DNA of 10,000 bases from Calditerrivibrio sp. (GTDB lineage Bacteria; Chrysiogenota; Deferribacteres; Deferribacterales; Calditerrivibrionaceae), in NCBI GenBank assembly GCA_020217115.1, contig JAIWOA010000023.1:1-10000 (forward strand), in the 5' to 3' direction. Each line of letters begins with the position of its first letter. The first letter of the stretch is position 1. The translations under genes were made by a program, and so were the position numbers. Below, in pieces: positions 1 to 5,852 of the stretch. The notes below the pieces were generated by a model. It was not told where the DNA came from and did no database searches. It saw only the letters and a program-made list of their open reading frames with translations.

Positions 1-399
1 AGAAAGTGGAAGGATAGGAAGAAGGTAGTGGCTTTTCCTCTTTTTCCTGGCTACCTTTTTGTTGAATTTGATGAAAATAAGGAGTTTTCAAATGAAGTCA
101 TCAAAGTATTAAAAACTCCTGGTGTTGTCAGTTTATTGAGTGATAGATCTGGTAAACCAAAAGTTGTTCCGAAAGAGGATATACTGGACATAAAAAAACT
201 TGTTGAAAGCAATAAGGATATAGATCCTTATCCATATTTAGTTGAAGGTCAGATGGTTAGAATAGTTAACGGAGCACTTAAAGGGGTCACAGGGATACTT
301 TTGAAAAAAGAAAGTATCGATTATCTAATAGTTACGGTTGAAATATTAAAGAGAAGTGTCTGTGTAAAATTAGATCCTTCAGATGTTGAAAAATTTTAA
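1..399 (+). CDS. NusG-like transcription antiterminator (UpxY/RfaH type), 5' end missing
   Basis: The frame is open from base 1, so the protein enters from upstream; the GTG at 28 lies inside the conserved NGN domain and is not the likely start. The visible 132 residues begin with a basic RKWKDRKK stretch and then PLFPGYLFVEF and TPGVVSLL, the signature of specialised NusG paralogues (UpxY, RfaH, LoaP). The C-terminal part (about bases 235-395) has the KOW pattern VRIVNGALKGVTG, followed by a segment ending in ILKRSVCVKLD. Such proteins bind RNA polymerase and reduce pausing or termination, often in long polysaccharide or secondary-metabolite operons. Perhaps 35-45 N-terminal residues are missing. 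It ends at TAA and is separated from the next gene by 130 bp, so it probably belongs to the upstream unit, whose nature is not visible. The family assignment is strong; the regulated target is unknown. Confidence 0.85.
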   Translation, partial: RKWKDRKKVVAFPLFPGYLFVEFDENKEFSNEVIKVLKTPGVVSLLSDRSGKPKVVPKEDILDIKKLVESNKDIDPYPYLVEGQMVRIVNGALKGVTGILLKKESIDYLIVTVEILKRSVCVKLDPSDVEKF

Positions 400-414
400 C
401 TTATCTTTAATACC

Positions 415-443
415 AATATATTTAAAGGCTTTATTATATTTTT
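415..443 (+). terminator. Possible weak AT-only hairpin terminator after the NusG-like gene
   Basis: AATATA (415-420) pairs with TATATT (435-440), and inside it TAAA (423-426) pairs with TTTA (430-433) around a GGC loop, with a small bulge. T residues run to 443. Position just downstream of a stop codon favours a terminator, but the stem has no G-C pair and would be unstable, especially in a thermophile. It may be a chance AT-rich inverted repeat. Confidence 0.25.
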
Positions 444-456
444 AACATACTTTTAT

Positions 457-485
457 TTGATTTTTAACTCTTTTTAGTGTATATC
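457..485 (+). promoter_or_regulatory. Candidate sigma70-type promoter for the downstream operon
   Basis: TTGATT (457-462) and TATATC (480-485) are separated by 17 bp. Each hexamer matches the consensus at 4 of 6 positions. Initiation would fall near 491-494, about 36-39 nt upstream of the response regulator start. This is the only gap in the window large enough for a conventional promoter, which supports the call, but the region is very AT-rich and such matches arise easily by chance. Confidence 0.35.
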
Positions 486-529
486 TTGCTACAGAGTGTT
501 TTTTTAAGTTAATAAGTCTGGGGTGCTCG

Positions 530-1939
530 ATGTCTAATAGAATGTCTGTGCTTATTGTTGATGATGAGGATTATATTCGTGATAGTATAAAACTTCTATT
601 GGAGGATGATAACTACAATTGTATAGAAGCAAATAATGGGTATGAAGCTCTTGAATTGCTTGAAAAGAGAGAGGATGAGATCAATGTCATACTTTCAGAT
701 ATCAAGATGCCAGAGATGGATGGGATTACCCTTTTAAAAATTATAAAGGAAAAGTATCCGAATAAAGTGGTAATAATTATAACAGGTTATCCAAGTCTTG
801 AAACTGCAGTTGAAACATTAAAAATGGGTGCAGATGACTATATAACAAAGCCATTTAACGTTAATGAGGTGAGCTCTAAGTTACAAAAAGCTATAGAATC
901 TTCAAAGTTAAAGAAAGAGGTAATTCTTTTAAATGATGTAGTTTCTATCTATGAATCAACAAAACTGCTATCTTCAACTATTTCTCAAGAAGAGATATTC
1001 CTTGAGGTTCATAAAAATATAATTGGTGAATGGGGGATGTCTGGATTTTATGTTAAGCTTTTTGATAGAAAGTTAAGTTTTCAGTATGCTGATAGTAGAG
1101 TTATAGATTACGTTAATGAGGAATTTTCTCCTAAAAATGTGATTATTATATTTAAAAAAGTAGATGTTTTCCAGTTCAACATACAGTATGATAATAAAGG
1201 TTATTCATGTTTCCTTTTCCCAATGTATTCCAAAAATGGTCTGTGGGGTATATTTTGCATTTATTGCGATGCTAAAAAAAAGATTTCTGATATCAGAAAG
1301 CATATTATGAATACCTATGTGGGGGAGATCTCACTGGCACTTCAAAATTCCCTTGCTTACATTGAAATATCTGATGGTTACCTTCAGACGGTAACTTCCC
1401 TTTCCAATGCTGTTGATGCAAAGGATAGTTACACCAGAGGTCACTCAGAAAATGTTAAAAAATATAGTACCATGATTGTTGAAGAGATGGGATTTAACAG
1501 TATTTTTGAAAAGTATATGACATATGCCGGTTTATTGCATGATATCGGTAAGATAGGTATTGATACATACATAATAGTAAAGCCTGATAAACTTAGTAGT
1601 ATTGAATTTGAAGAGATAAAAAAACATAGTTTATATGGTAAAGAGATTCTTGAACCTATAACATTTCTTGGGGATGTCCCTTATTATGTTCTTTTTCACC
1701 ATGAAAAATTGGATGGTTCTGGCTACCCATATGGTCTGACTGCACATGAAATCCCTATAGGATCTAAGATACTTGCTGTTGCAGATAGCTATGATGCTAT
1801 GACAACAGATAGAAGCTATAGACCAAGGAGAAATGCAATTCAAGCAGTGGAGGAGCTTGATAGATGCGTTGGAACGCAATTTGACAGAGATGTTGTTGCT
1901 GCATTCAAAAGTGCTCTCAAGAAAAAGGGGTATATATGA
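530..1939 (+). CDS. Two-component response regulator with HD-GYP output (probable c-di-GMP phosphodiesterase)
   Basis: Residues 5-125 form a receiver domain: acidic pair D11/D12, phospho-acceptor D57 in LSDIKMPEMDG, T85 and K107 in the ITKPF motif. Residues about 130-275 are a divergent region whose spacing and C-terminal helix (EISLALQNSLAYIEI) resemble a GAF-type sensor domain, though without a clear signature. Residues about 285-465 are an HD-GYP domain with the metal-site residues in place: H305, H337-D338 (LLHDIGKIGI), H366, H390-H391 (HHEKLDGSGYP, GYP at 398-400) and D419 (VADSYDAM). HD-GYP domains with an intact GYP motif hydrolyse cyclic di-GMP, so the protein probably lowers c-di-GMP when phosphorylated by a histidine kinase that is not in the window. 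No transmembrane segment is seen, so it should be cytoplasmic. It is the first gene of the long + strand run and its stop overlaps the mqnE start as ATGA. The upstream Shine-Dalgarno is weak (GGGGTG). Confidence 0.93.
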   Translation: MSNRMSVLIVDDEDYIRDSIKLLLEDDNYNCIEANNGYEALELLEKREDEINVILSDIKMPEMDGITLLKIIKEKYPNKVVIIITGYPSLETAVETLKMGADDYITKPFNVNEVSSKLQKAIESSKLKKEVILLNDVVSIYESTKLLSSTISQEEIFLEVHKNIIGEWGMSGFYVKLFDRKLSFQYADSRVIDYVNEEFSPKNVIIIFKKVDVFQFNIQYDNKGYSCFLFPMYSKNGLWGIFCIYCDAKKKISDIRKHIMNTYVGEISLALQNSLAYIEISDGYLQTVTSLSNAVDAKDSYTRGHSENVKKYSTMIVEEMGFNSIFEKYMTYAGLLHDIGKIGIDTYIIVKPDKLSSIEFEEIKKHSLYGKEILEPITFLGDVPYYVLFHHEKLDGSGYPYGLTAHEIPIGSKILAVADSYDAMTTDRSYRPRRNAIQAVEELDRCVGTQFDRDVVAAFKSALKKKGYI

Positions 1940-2943
1940 TTTCACTGTTTGAAGAAGATCTTATAAGTTTGGGGAGAAGAGCTTTTGAGATAAAAAAGTC
2001 TTATTTTGGTGAAAAAGTCTACTATGTGAAGAATATTCATCTAAATTATACGAATATTTGTGTAAATGGTTGTAAATTCTGTGCATTTTCTAAGAATGAA
2101 GGAGATGCTGATGCCTATGAATATTCAATTAGAGATGTAATAGATTATCTTGGTAAATCTGATATAAAATTTAATGAAGTTCACATTGTGGGGGGTTTAC
2201 ATCCAGGCTTTAAATTTCATTATTACCTTGACCTTGTAAGTGAGATCAAGAGGAATTTTCCTGATGTAGCTGTAAAAGCTTTTAGCGCTGTTGAGATAGA
2301 TTATTTTACCAAAATATCTGGCTATAGTGTTGAAAAGGTGTTAAATAGCCTCAAAAATGCTGGATTGGACATGATGCCAGGGGGTGGAGCTGAAATATTT
2401 GCCCATGATGTCAGAAATCAGATATGTCCTGAGAAGATAAGTGCAGAAAGGTGGCTTGAAATAGTGGAAATAGCCCATTTAAATGGAATTAAAACAAATG
2501 CTACAATTCTTTATGGACATTTAGAGTCTCGCGAGGATATTATTGATCATTTGATAAAATTAAGGAATTTGCAGGAAAAAACGAAGGGATTTAACGCTTT
2601 TATTCCACTATCTTTCCATCCAGAAAATACATTTTTAAGTCATCTGAAACCTTCTACTGGGGTTGAAGATCTTAAAATAATTGCTATTTCAAGAATTATT
2701 CTTGATAATATACCCCATATAAAGGCATATTGGGTGATGCTTGGGGAAAAAATATCCCAAATAGCATTAAATTTTGGAGCAGATGATCTTGATGGAACAA
2801 TTGTAAAGGAGAGGATTACACATTCTGCTGGAGCTAAATCGAAAGAGGGCCTTACTGAGGATGAATTGATCTATATGATAAGATCCGCAAATTTTTTGCC
2901 AGTTGAGAGGGATGCATTTTACAATGAAATTAAAGTGCACTAA
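1936..2943 (+). CDS. mqnE: Aminofutalosine synthase MqnE (radical SAM)
   Basis: MqnE joins 3-[(1-carboxyvinyl)oxy]benzoate and S-adenosylmethionine to form aminofutalosine, an early step of the futalosine route to menaquinone. The radical SAM 4Fe-4S cysteines are C42, C46 and C49 (CVNGCKFCAF). Further family segments are GGLHPGF, KAFSAVEID, MMPGGGAEIF, ATILYGHLES, FIPLSFHPENT, HIKAYWVMLG, GADDLDGT and PVERD near the C-terminus. The HIKAYWVMLG and FHPENT segments favour MqnE over the related cyclase MqnC. At 335 residues it is slightly shorter than many homologues, but all core motifs are present. The start overlaps the previous stop by 4 bp (ATGA), suggesting translational coupling; its own 3' end overlaps the next gene. 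None of the other menaquinone genes (mqnA, mqnB, mqnC, mqnD) is in the window, so the pathway is presumably dispersed in this genome. Confidence 0.93.
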   Translation: MISLFEEDLISLGRRAFEIKKSYFGEKVYYVKNIHLNYTNICVNGCKFCAFSKNEGDADAYEYSIRDVIDYLGKSDIKFNEVHIVGGLHPGFKFHYYLDLVSEIKRNFPDVAVKAFSAVEIDYFTKISGYSVEKVLNSLKNAGLDMMPGGGAEIFAHDVRNQICPEKISAERWLEIVEIAHLNGIKTNATILYGHLESREDIIDHLIKLRNLQEKTKGFNAFIPLSFHPENTFLSHLKPSTGVEDLKIIAISRIILDNIPHIKAYWVMLGEKISQIALNFGADDLDGTIVKERITHSAGAKSKEGLTEDELIYMIRSANFLPVERDAFYNEIKVH

Positions 2944-3736
2944 CAAAAAATTTGCTTTTATTAATCCAAGTGTAAATATGCTAAAAATTTCACTCTATCT
3001 TGAGGATTATGGTAATTCTGTTAAGAGGTATATTACTGAAAATTCGATTATTCTATCTGGGAATAGAATTGTATACAGGAAAGATGAAGATAACATTGTA
3101 ATCAGTTTTGATATTTCAAATAAGTTTTTGCCTGATCAGATGTTAAGATTTAAAGATAGTTTTTTTTCAAGATATTTACAGAAAAGATTTTTTAAAGAAT
3201 TTGTTTTGTCATCTTCTTACGAGTATCTTTTGAGGGAAAATTTTCCAATGGCAGAACGATATCTTTTCTCTAATTGTGAAACGATAAATGGTATTAGGGG
3301 GGTTATTGAAGATAACAAAGATACTATTTTTATAGCATCTTATCTTGATTTGAGGGATTTTAGTGGAATAGAATTTAACAAAGAGATTGCGGTTTTTAGT
3401 CCACAATTTAATGTTGAAAAATATATTGGCAGAGATTATATATTTATATACGATAAAGAGTTAAGGATAGAGATCTTTATAAATAATAATCACATCTATC
3501 TAATGTCTGATAGATATGAACATATTGAGGCAACCATTAATAGGACCTTTTTAAAAAATGTTTTGGTGGAGCCGATGGAAAGATTTAAAATACTAAGAAA
3601 TGAAGATATCTCTTGTAAAAAAATATATAGAAACCTTTTTTTGTTAAATGACTATAGTTTTTTTAATCTTTCTTTAAATCCTGGAAAGATCTGGTATGAA
3701 AGGGTAGGGGAATATCTATGTTCCGGAAAGCTGTAG
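2924..3736 (+). CDS. Protein of unknown function between mqnE and amrB
   Basis: I do not recognise this 270-residue protein. It is rich in Phe, Tyr, Ile, Asn and charged residues, has no signal peptide or clear membrane segment, and appears to be a cytoplasmic alpha/beta protein with many alternating hydrophobic stretches (for example IILSGNRIVYR, IFIASYLDLR, LRIEIFINNNHIYLMSDR). No nucleotide-binding or metal motif stands out; its few Cys residues are scattered. The frame is open from a TTG at 2903, with further in-frame ATGs at 2912 and 2924. I chose 2924 because a GAGAGGG stretch (2905-2911) precedes it at a usable, slightly long, distance. The gene overlaps mqnE by 20 bp and amrB by 19 bp. 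Codon use resembles its neighbours, so it looks native and expressed. Tight coupling hints at a shared role with one neighbour, but that is inference. Confidence 0.75.
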   Translation: MKLKCTNKKFAFINPSVNMLKISLYLEDYGNSVKRYITENSIILSGNRIVYRKDEDNIVISFDISNKFLPDQMLRFKDSFFSRYLQKRFFKEFVLSSSYEYLLRENFPMAERYLFSNCETINGIRGVIEDNKDTIFIASYLDLRDFSGIEFNKEIAVFSPQFNVEKYIGRDYIFIYDKELRIEIFINNNHIYLMSDRYEHIEATINRTFLKNVLVEPMERFKILRNEDISCKKIYRNLFLLNDYSFFNLSLNPGKIWYERVGEYLCSGKL

Positions 3737-4512
3737 TTGGTGGTTATTTTTACCCAGAATCTCCATCTGAGTTAAAAAAAATTTTTTCCAGATGGTCTTC
3801 TGTAGAAGTTAGAGACAATCCTAAAATGTTAATAGTTCCCCATGCAGGCTATATCTACTCTGGGGAAGTTGCATGGATAACTTTTTCATCTTCAAATATT
3901 CCCGAAAAGATTTTGCTTCTCGGACCTAATCACACAGGTTTTGGATCAAGGGTATCTGTTTATCCAGCTGGTTTCTGGGAGACCCCCTTTGGAGATATTT
4001 CTGTGGATGAAGGATTAGTGAATAATTTATTGAAAAATGGGTTAAATACCGATATGTTAGCACATATGAAGGAGCATTCCCTTGAAGTGTTGATTCCTAT
4101 GATAAAATATCTTAATAATTCTACATCAATAGTCCCAATAGCATTTATGAATCTTAGTTATGAAGATTGTGAAAAGGTAGCAGAAAAGATTTATAATGGG
4201 ATAATGGATCATCTGGATGGTATACTTCTGGTGGTGAGCAGTGATTTCAATCACTTTGAAAATGAAGAGGTTACGAACAGAAAAGATCAGCTGGCAATAA
4301 GCAGGATACTGGATCTTGATCCCTCAGGTTTATATGAAGATGTATTGAGGTATGATATCTCTATGTGTGGTGTTGTTCCATGTACAGTGGGGCTTTTGAT
4401 TGCACAAAAGATCGGCTGCAAAAAGGGGGTGCTATTAAAGCATACAACCAGTGGGAAGATGAGTGGTGATTATGATAGAGTTGTTGGTTACGCAGGGATA
4501 AAAATATATTGA
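3718..4512 (+). CDS. amrB: Memo-family protein (AmmeMemoRadiSam system protein B)
   Basis: The 264-residue protein carries the Memo signatures along its length: VVGGYFYP at the start, PHAGYIYSG with H42, GPNHTGFG with H72, PAGFWETPFGD, EHSLEVLIP, SSDFNHF with H179, MCGVVPC with C217, and YAGIKIY at the end. H42, H72 and C217 correspond to the residues that form the metal site in human Memo (H49, H81, C244 by general knowledge). The fold is related to class III non-haem iron dioxygenases such as LigB. The bacterial role is unsettled; the name comes from frequent linkage with an AMMECR1 protein and a radical SAM protein. Neither partner is adjacent here, although mqnE, itself radical SAM, lies one gene upstream. 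The start ATG has a Shine-Dalgarno GTAGGGG about 7 nt upstream and overlaps the previous gene by 19 bp. Confidence 0.92.
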   Translation: MFRKAVVGGYFYPESPSELKKIFSRWSSVEVRDNPKMLIVPHAGYIYSGEVAWITFSSSNIPEKILLLGPNHTGFGSRVSVYPAGFWETPFGDISVDEGLVNNLLKNGLNTDMLAHMKEHSLEVLIPMIKYLNNSTSIVPIAFMNLSYEDCEKVAEKIYNGIMDHLDGILLVVSSDFNHFENEEVTNRKDQLAISRILDLDPSGLYEDVLRYDISMCGVVPCTVGLLIAQKIGCKKGVLLKHTTSGKMSGDYDRVVGYAGIKIY

Positions 4513-4526
4513 ATTGTTGTTTAGGT

Positions 4527-4531
4527 GGAGG
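4527..4531 (+). promoter_or_regulatory. Shine-Dalgarno that fixes the galU TTG start
   Basis: GGAGG lies 6 nt before the TTG at 4538. The conserved GalU N-terminus (KIRKAVFPVAGFGTR) begins directly after this TTG and there is no nearby in-frame ATG upstream, so the non-ATG start is well supported. Confidence 0.8.
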
Positions 4532-4537
4532 TGAATT

Positions 4538-5395
4538 TTGAAAATAAGGAAAGCTGTTTTTCCTGTTGCAGGTTTTGGGACGAGAATGTTGCCAGCTACC
4601 AAGTCTATTCCAAAGGAGATGATAACTCTGGTGGACAAGCCCTTGATACAGTATGCTGTAGAGGAAGCTGTTGAGGCTGGTATTGAGGAGATAATTTTTA
4701 TAACTGGCCGTTTTAAAAGGGCAATAGAAGACCATTTTGATAAATCCATAGAGCTTGAAATGGCTTTAAAGGAGTCAAATAAGGACAAAGAGTATGAGAT
4801 ACTTACGAAGATAAGTGAGATGTGTGACTTTATAACGGTAAGGCAAAAGGAGCAAAAGGGTTTGGGGCATGCAATATACTGTGCCAGAGATGTTTTAGGT
4901 AAAGATCCATTTGTTGTTATTTTGCCAGATGATATAATATATTACAGGGAATCTGTGACAGGGCAGCTCATAAAAAAATTTGAAGAGGTAGAATCTCCTG
5001 TACTTGCGATAACAGAAGTTCCGTTGAATGAGACAAACAAATATGGTATTGTGGATGTGAAAGAGAAAATAGACAGTAGAACATTTTCTCTGAAGGGGAT
5101 GGTTGAGAAACCAAAGAACAATCCACCCTCAAATTTTGCAATTATAGGTAGATATGTTTTGACCTATGACGTTTTAAAGTCTATAGAGGATTGTGGTACG
5201 ACACATGGTGAGATACAGCTTACCGATGCCATAAGAAGGGTAACAGAGTCATCGGGCAGTTATGGCTATCTTTATGATGGTGTGAGATTTGATTGTGGCA
5301 ATAAGCTTGGTTACCTTGATGCTACATTACATTTCGCAATGAACAGGGAAGATTTAAAAAACGATTTTTGTAAAATAATAAAAAAATATTGTTGA
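4538..5395 (+). CDS. galU: UTP--glucose-1-phosphate uridylyltransferase
   Basis: GalU makes UDP-glucose from UTP and glucose-1-phosphate in the cytoplasm, supplying envelope polysaccharide and sugar-nucleotide pathways. The N-terminal nucleotide-binding motif GFGTRMLPATKSIPKEM (residues 12-28) is complete. It is followed by KPLIQYAVEEA, the KGLGHAIYCAR segment, LPDDI with D131/D132 (metal/nucleotide site), YGIVD, EKP, GRYVL, GEIQLTDAI and RFDCGNKLGYL, in the order expected for the GalU family rather than RmlA or GlmU. The length, 285 residues, is normal. It starts with TTG behind a strong Shine-Dalgarno, 25 nt after amrB, and ends 7 nt before hsp20. The upstream NusG-like protein might be linked to a polysaccharide locus that would use UDP-glucose, but this is not shown here. 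Confidence 0.95.
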   Translation: MKIRKAVFPVAGFGTRMLPATKSIPKEMITLVDKPLIQYAVEEAVEAGIEEIIFITGRFKRAIEDHFDKSIELEMALKESNKDKEYEILTKISEMCDFITVRQKEQKGLGHAIYCARDVLGKDPFVVILPDDIIYYRESVTGQLIKKFEEVESPVLAITEVPLNETNKYGIVDVKEKIDSRTFSLKGMVEKPKNNPPSNFAIIGRYVLTYDVLKSIEDCGTTHGEIQLTDAIRRVTESSGSYGYLYDGVRFDCGNKLGYLDATLHFAMNREDLKNDFCKIIKKYC

Positions 5396-5402
5396 GGGGC
5401 AC

Positions 5403-5852
5403 ATGGACGATCTTTCTGCCTATGATAAAGTTATACTGATACATGGTATTGCTCAAGAACCAGAAGATATAATGTCACGGTTTATTAAGGAGATTTTTGA
5501 ACATGGGCATTATCCACCAGTTGACATTACCCTCAGAAATGAAAGTGTTGTTGTATGGATAGAGCTTGCTGGAGTTAAGAGGGAAAATATGAAAATCTTC
5601 CTCTATGAGGATCTTCTTGTAATAGAGGGGATAGTACGCCCAGAGAAAGCTGCAAAATACAATTTCCTTAGGGTAGAAAGGGTTTCAAGTCCATTTAGAA
5701 GGGTCATTAAGCTACCAGTAAAGGTTGATACAAAAGAGATAAATGCCTCCTTCGAGAATGGTGTATTTAGAATAATATTTAAGAGGATGCCTAAGGAGTT
5801 TATTACAATTACATTAAATGAATTTGGAGGTAAGAGTGGAACAACAAATTGA
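5403..5852 (+). CDS. Small heat shock protein, Hsp20/alpha-crystallin family
   Basis: This is an ATP-independent holdase that binds unfolding proteins. An N-terminal arm (1-36) precedes the alpha-crystallin domain (about 38-132), starting PPVDITLRNESVVVWIELAGV and continuing through LLVIEG, LRVERVSSPFRRVIKLPVKVD and the A-x-x-x-NGV motif (ASFENGVFRI). The C-terminal tail has an I-T-I motif at 134-136, the IxI anchor by which small heat shock proteins build oligomers. At 149 residues the length is typical. The ATG is preceded by GAGGGG at a short distance. Its 3' end overlaps lon by 17 bp, so holdase and protease are probably translated together. I found no CIRCE or other recognisable heat-shock operator in front of it, since galU ends 7 nt upstream. 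Confidence 0.92.
   Translation: MDDLSAYDKVILIHGIAQEPEDIMSRFIKEIFEHGHYPPVDITLRNESVVVWIELAGVKRENMKIFLYEDLLVIEGIVRPEKAAKYNFLRVERVSSPFRRVIKLPVKVDTKEINASFENGVFRIIFKRMPKEFITITLNEFGGKSGTTN
5826..5830 (+). promoter_or_regulatory. Shine-Dalgarno that favours the lon GTG start
   Basis: GGAGG inside the 3' end of hsp20 lies 5 nt before GTG 5836. The in-frame ATG at 5818 lies upstream of this site and has only a distant AGGAG (5794-5798, 19 nt away), so GTG 5836 is the better start. Confidence 0.7.

Noticed and set aside
1631-1945. Minus-strand open frame of 104 codons opposite the HD-GYP domain.
   Set aside because: It lies fully within the most conserved part of the response regulator and shows no independent evidence of coding.
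1936-2943. Alternative reading of mqnE as mqnC (cyclic dehypoxanthine futalosine synthase) or a CofH-type enzyme.
   Set aside because: The family shares the CxxxCxxC and PGGGAEI segments, but HIKAYWVMLG, FHPENT and the PVERD end fit aminofutalosine synthase better.
4361-4788. Two overlapping open frames on the minus strand (4361-4735 and 4435-4788).
   Set aside because: They lie antisense across the amrB end and the galU start, both of which have strong family motifs. The translations look like low-complexity antisense of coding sequence, with no supporting Shine-Dalgarno or domain.
5348-5376. TAAAAT at 5371-5376 as the -10 element of an internal promoter for hsp20-lon.
   Set aside because: No acceptable -35 hexamer lies at the right distance, and AT-rich matches are common in this sequence.
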